Assembly: GCA_011391545.1 (NCBI GenBank)
Contig: JAABQI010000285.1
Span: forward strand, 1 to 42,220
Source of the DNA: Rhodoferax sp.
GTDB lineage: Bacteria; Pseudomonadota; Gammaproteobacteria; Burkholderiales; Burkholderiaceae_C
Length of the DNA stretch: 42,220 nucleotides
Direction: 5' to 3'
A model generated the notes under the pieces. The model did no database searches. It was not told where the DNA came from and saw only the letters and a list, made by a program, of their open reading frames with translations. The stretch's first letter is position 1. Each line of letters begins with the position of its first letter. Below, one piece after another: positions 7,360 to 16,694 of this stretch. A program made the position numbers and the translations under genes.

Positions 7360-8033
7360 GCCAGCCGCAACCGGACGAAGTGCTGGGGCTGACCGTGCAT
7401 TCCTTGCCCAAGCCGGGCGAGGCGGCTGGATCTGCTTCGAGCGGCCGTTTGAAGCTGCTGGCGATTCTGCTGGCCTGTTCACTGCCGGTGTTGGTGGCTT
7501 ATTTTGTTTTTTACGTGGTGCGTCCGCAGGGCGAGGCGCACCTCGGGGAGCTGATCACACCGGTGCGGCCGGTGCCCGCAGCACAGGGCACTGGACTGGA
7601 CGGGGCGCTGGTGCCCTTGCCTTCGCTCAAGGCGCAGTGGCTGCTGGTCAAGGTCGATGGTGGCGCCTGCGTGCAGGACTGCCAGAAGCAATTGACGGTC
7701 CTGCGTCAGTTTCGCCTGATGCTGGGCAAGGACATGGACCGCCTGGACTGGCTCTGGCTGATCAACGACCAGGCGCCGGTGTCGCCCGCGCTGGCAGCCG
7801 GCCTCAAGCACGACGGCGCCACCGTGCTGCGCGTCGATGCCGACACGCTGGCCGCCTGGCTGCCAGCGCCCGCGGGCAAAGCGCAGCAGGACTTCATTTA
7901 CGTGGTGGACCCGATGGGCAACACCATGATGCGCTTCCCCTCCACGCTTGACAGCGCGGCAGCAAGCAAAGCCAAGCGCGACATGGCGCATTTGCTGCGC
8001 GCCTCCTTGACATGGGATTCCCCTGGGCGCTAA
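7356..8033 (+). CDS. SCO1/SenC-like membrane protein with CxxxC motif
   Basis: A 225-residue protein with one membrane helix (about residues 32-55) and a periplasmic thioredoxin-like domain. C105 and C109 in GGACVQDCQKQL reproduce the SCO copper-binding CxxxC arrangement, followed by a helix (TVLRQFRLMLGK) and the strand LDWLWLIND. Proteins at this position in Burkholderiales are often mislabelled as 'cytochrome c oxidase subunit I'; the sequence shows a SCO-type fold instead. It starts in a 4-nt overlap with SURF1. It probably works with the canonical SCO gene at 10202 in copper delivery or thiol reduction at CuA (inference). Confidence 0.7.
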   Translation: MSQPQPDEVLGLTVHSLPKPGEAAGSASSGRLKLLAILLACSLPVLVAYFVFYVVRPQGEAHLGELITPVRPVPAAQGTGLDGALVPLPSLKAQWLLVKVDGGACVQDCQKQLTVLRQFRLMLGKDMDRLDWLWLINDQAPVSPALAAGLKHDGATVLRVDADTLAAWLPAPAGKAQQDFIYVVDPMGNTMMRFPSTLDSAAASKAKRDMAHLLRASLTWDSPGR

Positions 8034-8056
8034 GGCGCGTCACCAGGCCGCACCCC

Positions 8057-9259
8057 ATGAACGCGCAACCCCTTTACGACCTGACGCCGCTGGCCAGCCT
8101 GCTGGGCCTGGGCGCGTTGCTGGCGTTGGGCCCGCTGGCATGGATCTACTGGCGCAACCGCCGCAGCGCGCCGCTGCATCGGCTGCAGGCCTTGCGCCTG
8201 TTCACCCTGTTTCTGACCTTTGACTTGATCCTGTTCGGCGCCTTTACCCGGCTCACCGATTCGGGACTGGGCTGCCCGGACTGGCCCGGTTGCTACGGCA
8301 ACACCTCGCCGCTGGGAGCCCGTCATGCCATCACGGCGGCGCAAGACGCCATGCCCACTGGCCCGGTGACGCAGGCCAAGGCCTGGATCGAGATGATTCA
8401 CCGCTACCTGGCCACAGGGGTTGGTGCCTTGATCCTGATGTTGACCGTGGCCAGCTGGCGGAACTGGCGCGCCCGCGTTCGCTCGGGACCGGCGGGTCGC
8501 TGGGTTGAGCTGTCGCCCTGGTGGGCCACTTTCACCCTGTTCTGGGTCTGCTTGCAGGGCGCGTTTGGTGCCTGGACGGTCACTTGGAAGCTGTTTCCAG
8601 CCATCGTCACGCTGCATTTGGCTGGCGCTCTTGTGCTGCTCGCGCTGCTGGCCGTGCTGGTCGTGCGTGGCAGCACCGCCACCGTGCCACTGGCCATGTC
8701 GCAGCCAATGCGGCGCTGGCTGGCGCTGGTCGTTGCCTTGCTCGGGCTGCAAATATTGCTGGGCGGCTGGGTCAGCACCAATTACGCGGTGCTGGCGTGC
8801 AGCGACTTTCCCCAGTGCCAAAACCGCTGGTGGCCCGAGATGAATTTTCAGCAAGGGTTTGAACTTTGGCGCCACCTGGGCGTGACCGGGACCGGCGAGC
8901 CCATCAGCTTTGCCGCCCTGACCGCCATTCACTATGTGCACCGGCTGATGGCCTACGTGGTGTTGACGCTGCTGGCGGTGCTGGCCTGGCAGTTGAACCG
9001 CCTGGCCGCGTGGCGCGTCCACAGCCGCGTGCTGGCGGCGCTGGTCGGCCTGCAACTGGCCACCGGCCTGAGCAATGTGGTGCTGGACTGGCCGCTGTGG
9101 GCGGCGCTGCTGCACACCGGGGGCGCGGCCGCGCTGGTGCTGACGCTGACCTGGATCGCGGCGAGCGCGGCGCCCGTCACCCGCGCAGCGGTGCCTGCCA
9201 CGCTGCGCGCCCGCGCCGCCGCCCTGCCAGAGCAGACCGAATCCGGAGGGCTCGCATGA
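8057..9259 (+). CDS. ctaA: Heme A synthase CtaA (COX15 family)
   Basis: A 400-residue polytopic protein with eight helices that oxidises heme O to heme A. Visible motifs are the first-half [17 protein letters not shown] (Cys pair C73/C79), [12 protein letters not shown] (heme His), HLAGALVLL, the second-half Cys pair in [11 protein letters not shown], and [12 protein letters not shown] chose ATG 8057 (MNAQPLYDL) over an in-frame ATG at 8012, because the latter lies inside the upstream gene and adds a non-hydrophobic leader. It overlaps ctaB by 4 nt. The pair CtaB/CtaA makes the heme A needed by this aa3-type oxidase. Confidence 0.93.
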   Translation: MNAQPLYDLTPLASLLGLGALLALGPLAWIYWRNRRSAPLHRLQALRLFTLFLTFDLILFGAFTRLTDSGLGCPDWPGCYGNTSPLGARHAITAAQDAMPTGPVTQAKAWIEMIHRYLATGVGALILMLTVASWRNWRARVRSGPAGRWVELSPWWATFTLFWVCLQGAFGAWTVTWKLFPAIVTLHLAGALVLLALLAVLVVRGSTATVPLAMSQPMRRWLALVVALLGLQILLGGWVSTNYAVLACSDFPQCQNRWWPEMNFQQGFELWRHLGVTGTGEPISFAALTAIHYVHRLMAYVVLTLLAVLAWQLNRLAAWRVHSRVLAALVGLQLATGLSNVVLDWPLWAALLHTGGAAALVLTLTWIAASAAPVTRAAVPATLRARAAALPEQTESGGLA

Positions 9260-10149
9260 GCACCCTGGCCCGTCCCACAGTCATGTCGGTGTTTGCGCAG
9301 TATTACGCGCTGACCAAGCCGCGCGTGATCCAGTTGATCGTGTTTTGCGCCCTGATCGGCATGGTGCTGGCGGTGCCCGGCGTGCCGTCCTGGCGCGAGG
9401 TGGGCGTGGCCGCCATCGCCTGCCTGGGCATCTGGCTGGTGGCGGGCGCTGCGGCAGCCCTCAATTGCATCATCGAAAAAAGCATTGACGCCAAGATGAA
9501 GCGCACCGCCTGGCGTCCCACCGCCAAGGGCGAGCTCGGCGACCGGCAAACGCTGTTGTTTTCAGCCACCCTGTGCGCAGCCGGCTCGGGCCTGCTGTAC
9601 TTTGCGGTGAACCCGCTCACCATGTGGCTCACGTTTGCCACCTTCATCGGTTATGCGGTCATTTACACCGTGATCCTGAAGCCGCTGACCCCGCAAAACA
9701 TCGTGATCGGCGGGGCCTCCGGCGCCATGCCGCCGGTGCTGGGCTGGGCCGCCATGGCTGGCAATGTGGGGCCGGAAGCGCTGATTTTGTTTTTGATCAT
9801 CTTCCTGTGGACGCCGCCGCACTTCTGGGCGCTGGCGCTTTACCGGGTGGAGGACTACCGCAAGTCCGGCCTGCCGATGCTGCCGGTCACGCATGGCAAC
9901 GAATTCACCCGGCTGATGGTGCTGCTCTACACCTTCATCCTGCTGGCTGCCTGTTTGCTGCCGTTCATCTACGGCATGAGTTCCTGGCTGTACCTGGTTG
10001 TTGCGGTGCTGCTCAACGCCGTGTTTATTCTGCATGCGTACTGGTTGTGGCGCGACTACTCCGACCTGCTGGCGCGCAAAACCTTTCGTTTCTCGCTGAT
10101 CCACCTGAGCCTGCTGTTTGCCGCCCTGCTGATCGACCATTACCTCTGA
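9256..10149 (+). CDS. ctaB: Protoheme IX farnesyltransferase (heme O synthase)
   Basis: A 297-residue UbiA-superfamily membrane prenyltransferase that adds farnesyl to heme B. The first Asp-rich region reads [19 protein letters not shown], the typical N-x-D-x3-M-x-RT-x2-RP pattern. Further signatures are [25 protein letters not shown] and [23 protein letters not shown] ribosome site (9245-9250) precedes ATG 9256, which overlaps the ctaA stop. It is also known as cyoE. It supplies heme O to CtaA. Confidence 0.96.
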   Translation: MSTLARPTVMSVFAQYYALTKPRVIQLIVFCALIGMVLAVPGVPSWREVGVAAIACLGIWLVAGAAAALNCIIEKSIDAKMKRTAWRPTAKGELGDRQTLLFSATLCAAGSGLLYFAVNPLTMWLTFATFIGYAVIYTVILKPLTPQNIVIGGASGAMPPVLGWAAMAGNVGPEALILFLIIFLWTPPHFWALALYRVEDYRKSGLPMLPVTHGNEFTRLMVLLYTFILLAACLLPFIYGMSSWLYLVVAVLLNAVFILHAYWLWRDYSDLLARKTFRFSLIHLSLLFAALLIDHYL

Positions 10150-10201
10150 CGGCCATTCGTTCGCCGGTGCCTGTCCTCTGGCCCGGTTTATCATCGACGG
10201 C

Positions 10202-10813
10202 ATGAACAAACGAAACGCACTCAAATCACTGGCGGCCTGCGCCATGCTGGCAGGCACGTCGAGCCTTTTTGTGGCTTGCTCGCCCAACGCCCCCCAATTC
10301 ACCGCCATTGACATCACCGGCGCCGATTACGCCAAGGACTTCGCACTGACCGACCACAACGGCCAGGCGCGCACGCTCAAGGACTTTCAGGGCAAGATTG
10401 TCATGGTGTTCTTTGGCTACACCCAGTGCCCGGACGTGTGCCCGACGTCGATGGCCGAGATGGCCGAGATCAAGCGGCTGCTGGGCAAGGACGGCGAGCG
10501 CATCCAGGGCATTTTCATCACCGTCGATCCCGGGCGCGACCAACCCGAGATGCTCAAGGAATACATGGCCGCCTTCGACCCCAGCTTTCTGGCGCTGGTG
10601 CCGACGCCGGAGCAACTCGTCGCGCTGGCCAAGGACTACAAGGTCTATTACAAAAAAGTGGACGGCCCCACGCCCACCAGCTACACCATGGACCACACGG
10701 CAGGCAGCTATGTCTACGACACGAGCGGCAAGCTGCGCCTGTTCACGCGCTACGGCACCAAGCCCGAGTTGACGGCAGCCGACATCAAGCAGTTGCTCGC
10801 TCAAGCGTCATAA
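10202..10813 (+). CDS. SCO1/SenC copper chaperone, lipoprotein
   Basis: A 203-residue SCO protein. The N-terminal signal ends in a lipobox-like FVAC (Cys at about residue 26), so it is probably membrane-anchored by lipidation. The redox/copper motif is GYTQCPDVCPTS, and the distal His ligand lies in MDHTAGSYVYD. SCO proteins load or reduce the CuA site of subunit II. It is 52 bp after ctaB and is the last gene of the oxidase cluster. Identity is secure. Confidence 0.93.
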   Translation: MNKRNALKSLAACAMLAGTSSLFVACSPNAPQFTAIDITGADYAKDFALTDHNGQARTLKDFQGKIVMVFFGYTQCPDVCPTSMAEMAEIKRLLGKDGERIQGIFITVDPGRDQPEMLKEYMAAFDPSFLALVPTPEQLVALAKDYKVYYKKVDGPTPTSYTMDHTAGSYVYDTSGKLRLFTRYGTKPELTAADIKQLLAQAS

Positions 10814-10845
10814 CAGCGCCGGTGCCGCCCGGCTAATATGCGGGC

Positions 10846-12285
10846 ATGACAACGACTTCGCTGGCGTTCCTGCTGCAGTTGGCGCAGGTGATTGCGCCCC
10901 CGCTCTATCTGGCCTGCGCGCTGGCAGTGACGGTGCACGCCCTGCTCAACAAGCGGGAAGTGCACACGGCCATTGGATGGATCGCGCTGGCCTGGCTGAC
11001 GCCGCTGCTGGGCGCCTTGCTGTACCTGATGCTCGGCGTGAACCGCATCCAGCGCGCCGGTGTGGCCCTGGGGCTGAAGGACACCTGGCACGGCGAGGGT
11101 TGCAGCGCGGCTGATACCGATGGCCCCTGTCTGCCTGAACTCGAGGGCGTCAACCGGCTCGCCGGCGGCATCAACGACCGCAGCTTGCTTGCCGGCAATG
11201 CGGTGACGCCGCTGGTTCAAGGCGATGAGGCCTTCCCGGCCATGCTCGCCGCGATTGACGGCGCGCGCCACTCGGTGACGCTGCTGAGCTACATTTTTAA
11301 TGACGATGCGGCCGGGCGCCCTTTTCTGCAGGCGCTGGTGCGGGCAAAGGGGCGAGGGGTGCAGGTGCGGGTGCTCATCGATGCGGTGGGCGCGCGCTAC
11401 AGCCGCGTCAGCATGGTCAAGCAACTGCGTCTTGCCGGCGTGCCCGTGGCGGCATTTCTGCCGCCGCGCCTGACCCGCTTGCTGGCGCAGGCCAACCTGC
11501 GCAACCACCGCAAGATCATGGTGGTCGATGGCACGCTCGGCTTCACCGGCGGCATGAACATCAGTGCCAGTCACTGGCTGTCTAAGCAGCCGCCGAAGGC
11601 TTTTCAGTGCCTGCATTTCGCGGTGCGCGGTCCGGTGGTGACCGACCTGCAGCGCACCTTTGCCATCGACTGGGGCTTTACCACCGGCGAGAGCCTGCTA
11701 GGCAGCCCGTGGTTTGCCGACAACCCGCCGTGCGGGCCGGTGCTGGCGCGCGGCGTCTCCGACGGCCCGGATGCCGACATCGACCGCATGCGCCTGGTGA
11801 TGCTGGGTGCGTTGGCCAAGGCGCGCCAGCGGGTGCGCATCGTCACGCCCTATTTTTTGCCCGACAACGTGCTGCTCACCACGCTGCAGGTGACGGCCTT
11901 GCGCGGTGTCGCGGTGGACATAGTGCTGCCCGGGCGCAGCAACCTGCCCTTGATCGACTGGGCCATGCGGCCGCAGTGTGCCGACCTGGTTGCCAGCGGC
12001 TGCCGGGTGCACCTGACCGGCCCGGCGTTTGACCATACCAAACTGTTTCTGGTGGACGATGCCTGGTCGCTGATCGGCTCCACCAACTGGGACGCGCGCA
12101 GCCTGCGCCTGAATTTTGAATACAACCTTGAATGTCACGATGCGCAACTGGTGCGGCAACTCGATGTGCTGGTCGAAACGCGCATAAAGCGCGCGCACCG
12201 GCTCACTGCGGCTGAAATCGAGGGCCAATCTTTGGCGGGGCGGCTGCGCGACCGGCTGGTCTGGCTGCTGTCACCTTACCTGTAA
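10846..12285 (+). CDS. cls: Cardiolipin synthase (phospholipase D family)
   Basis: A 479-residue membrane enzyme with two N-terminal helices (about 13-33 and 42-64, including NKREVHTAIGWIALAWL) and two PLD catalytic motifs: H221-K223-D228 in NHRKIMVVDGTLGFTGG and H397-K399-D404 in FDHTKLFLVDD, each followed by the GS/GG-x2-N helix start (GSTNWD in the second). It condenses phosphatidylglycerol, or phosphatidylglycerol with phosphatidylethanolamine, into cardiolipin. It lies 32 bp after the SCO gene on the same strand. The member of the Cls A/B/C series cannot be settled here. Confidence 0.9.
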   Translation: MTTTSLAFLLQLAQVIAPPLYLACALAVTVHALLNKREVHTAIGWIALAWLTPLLGALLYLMLGVNRIQRAGVALGLKDTWHGEGCSAADTDGPCLPELEGVNRLAGGINDRSLLAGNAVTPLVQGDEAFPAMLAAIDGARHSVTLLSYIFNDDAAGRPFLQALVRAKGRGVQVRVLIDAVGARYSRVSMVKQLRLAGVPVAAFLPPRLTRLLAQANLRNHRKIMVVDGTLGFTGGMNISASHWLSKQPPKAFQCLHFAVRGPVVTDLQRTFAIDWGFTTGESLLGSPWFADNPPCGPVLARGVSDGPDADIDRMRLVMLGALAKARQRVRIVTPYFLPDNVLLTTLQVTALRGVAVDIVLPGRSNLPLIDWAMRPQCADLVASGCRVHLTGPAFDHTKLFLVDDAWSLIGSTNWDARSLRLNFEYNLECHDAQLVRQLDVLVETRIKRAHRLTAAEIEGQSLAGRLRDRLVWLLSPYL

Positions 12286-12388
12286 TGCAGAACTGCCCGG
12301 CAGATGCCTTGCCCCTTGTGCGTGAACCCTGCGAAACATCATGTCAGTGGTGCCGGGCGTGAGGTAAAGTGTCGCTGTTGATTGCTTC

Positions 12389-12420
12389 ATCCGGTCGAGT
12401 GGCCGGATATAACTCAGGAG
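12389..12420 (+). promoter_or_regulatory. Leader hairpin and ribosome binding site of the hibernation factor gene
   Basis: ATCCGG (12389-12394) and CCGGAT (12403-12408) form a 6-bp stem with an 8-nt loop, 7 nt before the strong ribosome site AGGAG (12416-12420). The ATG follows at 12427. The hairpin is close enough to affect initiation, but no regulation is shown by the sequence alone. Confidence 0.35.
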
Positions 12421-12426
12421 AAAAAT

Positions 12427-12780
12427 ATGCAAATCCAAGTCAATACCGACGACCACGTTCAAGGTGGCGATTCCCTGGCCCAATGGGTGCGCGACGAAGC
12501 TGGCAACCGCCTGGCCCGTTTGAAAGAGCATGTGACCCGTCTGGAAGTCTTTTTGACCGATGTGGACGGCGCCAAATCGGGCGTCAAGGACAAGCGCTGT
12601 CGTCTGGAGGCCCGCGTGGTCAACCGCAAGCCGGTCACGGTCACGGCCGAGGCCGACAAGATGGGGGCTGCCTTGATCGATGCCGTGGAAAAATTGACAC
12701 GCGCTTTGGACGCCGACCTGGGCCGCGTCAAGGACCGCAACAGCCGCGACACGATTCGCACCGCGCAAGATCAAGAGTAG
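12427..12780 (+). CDS. HPF/RaiA family ribosome-associated protein
   Basis: A 117-residue small basic/acidic protein of the HPF/RaiA fold. Recognisable features are the first strand MQIQVNTDDHV, a helix (LAQWVRDEAGNRLARLKEHVTRLEVFL, quoted in part) and the second strand block KRCRLEARVVNRKPVTVTAE, followed by the amphipathic helix ALIDAVEKLTRALDADLGRVKDR. These proteins bind the 30S decoding region and help form or stabilise hibernating ribosomes. It lacks the long dimerisation tail, so it is a short-form HPF. It is usually stress or stationary-phase induced; the leader hairpin upstream may matter. Confidence 0.8.
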   Translation: MQIQVNTDDHVQGGDSLAQWVRDEAGNRLARLKEHVTRLEVFLTDVDGAKSGVKDKRCRLEARVVNRKPVTVTAEADKMGAALIDAVEKLTRALDADLGRVKDRNSRDTIRTAQDQE

Positions 12781-12798
12781 TGGTCAGCCGAGGCCGGT

Positions 12799-14046
12799 TC
12801 AAGCATTGCGAGCCGGTCCCGGTTCGCTTGCCACTTCGGCAGCATCCAGAGTGTCCGCTTTGATGGTGTCGCCCGACCAGCGCAGCGCCTTGGCGCTGAT
12901 GGGCGGCCCCACCGTTTCGAGCACGGCCACCGCAGCCAGAATAACCGAGCTGACCACCGCACCTTGCAGTTGAAACAGCGTCAGGGTGGTGTTGGCCAGG
13001 CCAATGGCCAGCCCCGCCATCGGGATCAGCAGCAAGCCGGTGGTGGCGGCTTGGCGTCTGCTGGTGCCCAGCAAGTTTGCAGTGAGGCCCACGCCCAGCC
13101 ACTTGGCCAGTGATCGGCCCAGCACCAGCACCAAGGCCGCAGGGGCGTACTGAACCATCTCGGTCAGATGCAGGCTGGCCCCGGCATAGACGAACAGGGC
13201 AATAAAAAACAACTCGAAAGCCGGGCCGAATTCAAGGTTGGCGATCAGCTCGGTGCGCTCGATGCTGCGCACCACGATGCCCAGCACCAATGGGGCGAAC
13301 AAGGTCGAGAGCTTGAGTGTCAACGCCGCGCCCAGCGTGAACGCCACCGCGCCCACCACCAGCGCCAGATGGTACTGGTGCGCCTCCTTGGTCTTGCGCG
13401 CGGCCACGTGCAGCGCCATGCCGATGGCGCCACCCAATGCGGCTGAGCCCAACAATTGGTAAACGGGTCCGCCCACGATGGTGATCAGCGGGGCTTCGGC
13501 GTTGCTGTAAAGCAGCGGCAGCAGCGCGCTGAAAATCAGGAAAGCCAGCACGTTGTTGAGCGCCACCAGGCTCTTGGCGCGTTCGGTCACCGGGCCGCTG
13601 GCGCCGAGCTCATTGGCCACGTGGATCAGCACCGCGGGCGACGACGACACGGCGATGGCGGCAATCACGGCGGCTGCCAGTCCGTGCAGGCCCATCAAGT
13701 CCATGCCAAAAAAAACGACGACAAAGGTCAGCGTGCTTTCCACCAGCGAGATGATGATCAGATGGCGGTCATGCACCAACTGCTTGATGTCGAGCGACAG
13801 ACCCAGCCGGTACAGGATCAGGCCCAGCGCCACGTCAATGATGATGCGAGATTCGGCCAGCGCGGCATAGTCCACCAGGCCAAGCACGTTCGGCCCGGCA
13901 ATCAGACCCACCAGCATGAAGCCGGTAATGCTGGGCAACCATGGCCAGCGGTGCGTCACATAGCCACCCAGGGCACCACAAAATAGCAAGAAGCCAAAGT
14001 AAAACAGCGTGTTGGAGGCCAGGGGCCAATCAGGAAGAAAATTCAT
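12799..14046 (-). CDS. CPA2-type cation:proton antiporter (Na_H_Exchanger domain)
   Basis: A 415-residue protein with about 12 membrane helices. The segments GFMLVGLIAGPNVLGL, IIDVALGLILYRLGLSLDI and AVIAAIAVSSSPAVLIHV are typical of KefB/YbaL-like CPA2 exchangers. It stops after the membrane domain with only a short cytoplasmic tail (residues about 390-415) and has no TrkA-N/RCK domain, so it lacks the usual nucleotide- or glutathione-sensing part. It is divergent from marC across 247 bp. The ion (K+ or Na+) cannot be told from the sequence. Confidence 0.82.
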   Translation of the reverse strand: MNFLPDWPLASNTLFYFGFLLFCGALGGYVTHRWPWLPSITGFMLVGLIAGPNVLGLVDYAALAESRIIIDVALGLILYRLGLSLDIKQLVHDRHLIIISLVESTLTFVVVFFGMDLMGLHGLAAAVIAAIAVSSSPAVLIHVANELGASGPVTERAKSLVALNNVLAFLIFSALLPLLYSNAEAPLITIVGGPVYQLLGSAALGGAIGMALHVAARKTKEAHQYHLALVVGAVAFTLGAALTLKLSTLFAPLVLGIVVRSIERTELIANLEFGPAFELFFIALFVYAGASLHLTEMVQYAPAALVLVLGRSLAKWLGVGLTANLLGTSRRQAATTGLLLIPMAGLAIGLANTTLTLFQLQGAVVSSVILAAVAVLETVGPPISAKALRWSGDTIKADTLDAAEVASEPGPARNA

Positions 14047-14234
14047 GAAGCGATCAAAGGAAGGGAGTTGGACAGCGTTTCAGCCGTGCGGCGCGAAGTA
14101 TCGCACCCCGGGGTTTCAGGAAAATAACGGGAATTTGACCTTCGCCATGTGACCGTCTGATGGATATTTTCCGGGGGACCCTTGTTTTGTGATTCCAGGG
14201 CGGAAAATGCGCGTTTTCTCAAGAAGATACAAGC

Positions 14235-14297
14235 ATGCAATTGATTGATTCACCCCTGGCAGGGTTGGCGGCCAGCGCACCAGGGCGGGTGTCATGA
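14235..14297 (+). CDS. Possible 20-residue leader peptide ahead of marC
   Basis: A short frame MQLIDSPLAGLAASAPGRVS ends in a TGA that overlaps the marC ATG (ATGA). A weak AAGAAG at 14221-14226 could serve as its ribosome site. It could couple translation into marC, but such short frames arise by chance in GC-rich DNA and there is no obvious regulatory codon run. Confidence 0.22.
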   Translation: MQLIDSPLAGLAASAPGRVS

Positions 14298-14983
14298 CGC
14301 TTGAACTGCTGGCCGCGCTGGGCAAGAGCTTTCTCTTTGTCCTGGCGGCGCTGTTGCCAATCCTGAATCCGGCCGCCACCGCGCCTATTTTTCTAGGCCT
14401 GACCGAGGGGGCCTCGGCTGAGACGCGGGTTCTGCTGGCGCGGCGCATTTCGCGCAATATTGTTGCGCTGATGCTGGGCTCGATGCTGGTGGGCTCTTAC
14501 GTGCTGGCGTTTTTTGGCATTTCTTTGCCCATTGTGCGGGTCGGCGGGGGCCTGATCGTGGCGGCCACGGCTTGGCGTTTGCTCACCGCCACGCACGCCA
14601 CCGACAGCCGCACCGAACTGGCCGAGGCGTTTACGCCGGAGCAGGCGCGCAAGCAGGCGTTTTATCCGTTGACGTTTCCGATCAGTTGCGGGCCGGGCTC
14701 GATTGCCGCCGCCATCACCGTGGGGGTGACCCTGCATGCTGAAAAACTCACCCTGTCACTCGCGCGCATGGCGGGCGGCGTGCTGGCACTTTTTGCCATT
14801 GGGGTCATCTGCTACCTGGTGTTTCGCTACGCGCAGCGCCTGCTCAGGCCCCTGGGCGAGGCCGGGACTGTCATCTTTCTGCGTTTGTCGGCCTTCATCC
14901 TGCTATGCCTTGGCGTGCAGATTGTCTGGGACGGGCTGAGCGAATTGCTCAGGGGCTTGCTGGTGTCTGCCGGCATCCAATGA
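14294..14983 (+). CDS. MarC family integral membrane protein
   Basis: A 229-residue protein with six helices. The opening FLFVLAALLPILNPAATAPIFLGLT is a MarC-family signature (quoted in two halves: LLPILNPAATAPIF and LGLTEGAS), as are FGISLPIVRVGGGLIVAATAW and FPISCGPGSIAAAITVG. The family is conserved and of unknown transport function. Despite the name, it is no longer thought to confer multiple antibiotic resistance. It is 13 bp upstream of mgtE on the same strand, so both may be one transcription unit. Confidence 0.87.
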   Translation: MTLELLAALGKSFLFVLAALLPILNPAATAPIFLGLTEGASAETRVLLARRISRNIVALMLGSMLVGSYVLAFFGISLPIVRVGGGLIVAATAWRLLTATHATDSRTELAEAFTPEQARKQAFYPLTFPISCGPGSIAAAITVGVTLHAEKLTLSLARMAGGVLALFAIGVICYLVFRYAQRLLRPLGEAGTVIFLRLSAFILLCLGVQIVWDGLSELLRGLLVSAGIQ

Positions 14984-14996
14984 GTTCGCAACTGCC

Positions 14997-16658
14997 ATGA
15001 GCCCGCTCGCCCCTGAATCGCCCCAAGCCAGCGATCCACACCTCCATAGCGAAAGCGAACTGGTCATCGAGGCGCTGGCCTTGGGCAAGAACAAGCGGGT
15101 GCGCAAGCTGCTCGGGCGCATGCACCCCGCCAAAATAGCCGCCCTGCTGGAAATGTTGACGCCGGAGCAACGGCTGGCCTTGTGGCAACAGGTGGATGCC
15201 GCCCTCGAGGGCCGCATCCAGTCGCACCTGAACCACGATTTGAGCGCTCAGCTTGGCGCCGGAGCCGGCGACGATGCAAGCGCAGAGATCGGGGTTTCAA
15301 CACCGGGTGCAGGCGCAGACCCTCACAAGATCAATCACCTGACCCTGGTTCGCCAGGCGCTGGCACAGGGCAAGCTCAAGCGGCTGGCCAAAATCCTGCA
15401 ACGCATGCACCCGGCCAAGGTGGCCGGCATGCTCGAGGGCTTGCCACCCCCGGAGCGCACCAGGGTCTGGAGCATGGTGGACGCCGAGCGCGCCGGCAAA
15501 GTGCTCACCTTTCTGCACGACGAAATCCGCACGGCGCTGGCAGGCGAACTCGATCCGGACGATCTGCTGGCGTCGGTGCAGGCACTGGAGCTCGATGACC
15601 TGGTGGATCTGATCCAGAGCCTGCCTGCCGCGCTGGGCAGCCAACTGATGCAAGCCACCAGTGGCGGACGCCGCCAGCAGTTGGAGTCCATGCTGTCCTA
15701 TGCGCAGGATTCTGCCGGTGGCTTGATGAACATGGACGCGATCGAGGTTCGCGCCAATGTCAAGGTCAGCACCGTGCTGCGCTACCTGCGTTTGCGCGAG
15801 ACCCTGCCGCCACAGACCGACATGTTGATGGTGGTCGACCGCAAAGGCCACTACCAGGGCGTTCTGCGCCTGAGTGCGCTGGTGACCGCCAACCTGGATC
15901 TTCGCGTTGCCGACGTCATGCAGACCGATGTCGAGGGCATTGCCGTGGCCGCCAAAGACACCGCGGTCGCCCGGCTGTTTCAGGACCTTGACCTGCTGTC
16001 GGCGCCGGTGGTGGATGTGCAGGGCCGGCTCATCGGCCGCATCACGGTCGATGACGTGGTGGATGTGATCCGCGACGAGTCTGACCGCACCCTCATGCAG
16101 ATGGCTGGCCTGGACGACGAGGCCGACATGTTTGCCCCGGTGCTGGTGAGTTCGCGCCGGCGTGCGGTGTGGCTGGGCATCAACCTGGTGACGGCTTTCC
16201 TGGCGGCCTGGGTGATCGGGCAGTTTCAGGCCACGCTGACGCAACTGGTGGCGCTGGCTGTGCTGATGCCGATCGTGGCGAGCATGGGCGGCATTGCCGG
16301 CAGCCAGACCCTGACCCTGGTGATTCGCGGGCTGGCGCTGGGGCAGGTGCAACAGGGCAACATCCGCGTGCTGCTGAACCGCGAGGTGGGCATTTCCATC
16401 CTGAACGGCGTGCTCTGGGCGGTGGTGATTGCGCTGCTGGCGGTGGCCTGGTTTGGCAACTGGGGCATTGGCGGTGTGCTGGGCATTGCCATCTTGATCA
16501 ACTTGCTGTGCGCGGCGTTGGCCGGGCTGGCGATTCCGCTGCTGCTGCACCGCCTGGGCATCGACCCTGCGCTGGCGGGCAGCGTGATTTTGACCACAGT
16601 CACCGATGTGATCGGATTTTTTGCTTTTCTCGGCCTGGCGACCGTTTGGCTGCTGTAG
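14997..16658 (+). CDS. mgtE: Magnesium transporter MgtE with duplicated N-domain segment
   Basis: A 553-residue MgtE, a Mg2+ channel whose cytoplasmic N and CBS domains gate the pore. It is about 80-100 residues longer than usual. Order of parts: an extra N-type segment at about 22-78, a second at about 117-173 (both read GK-x-KR...RMHPAK then a second helix), the remaining N-domain (LELDDLVDLIQSLPAALG), two CBS domains at about 245-365, and five pore helices with the conserved VLMPIVASMGGIAGSQTLT and the C-terminal ILTTVTDVIGFFAFLGLA. A marC gene lies immediately upstream. Function is secure; the duplicated segment is unusual. Confidence 0.92.
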   Translation: MSPLAPESPQASDPHLHSESELVIEALALGKNKRVRKLLGRMHPAKIAALLEMLTPEQRLALWQQVDAALEGRIQSHLNHDLSAQLGAGAGDDASAEIGVSTPGAGADPHKINHLTLVRQALAQGKLKRLAKILQRMHPAKVAGMLEGLPPPERTRVWSMVDAERAGKVLTFLHDEIRTALAGELDPDDLLASVQALELDDLVDLIQSLPAALGSQLMQATSGGRRQQLESMLSYAQDSAGGLMNMDAIEVRANVKVSTVLRYLRLRETLPPQTDMLMVVDRKGHYQGVLRLSALVTANLDLRVADVMQTDVEGIAVAAKDTAVARLFQDLDLLSAPVVDVQGRLIGRITVDDVVDVIRDESDRTLMQMAGLDDEADMFAPVLVSSRRRAVWLGINLVTAFLAAWVIGQFQATLTQLVALAVLMPIVASMGGIAGSQTLTLVIRGLALGQVQQGNIRVLLNREVGISILNGVLWAVVIALLAVAWFGNWGIGGVLGIAILINLLCAALAGLAIPLLLHRLGIDPALAGSVILTTVTDVIGFFAFLGLATVWLL

Positions 16659-16694
16659 GAACGCCGGGGCAACGGCAGCTTCCCTCAGGCAGGG

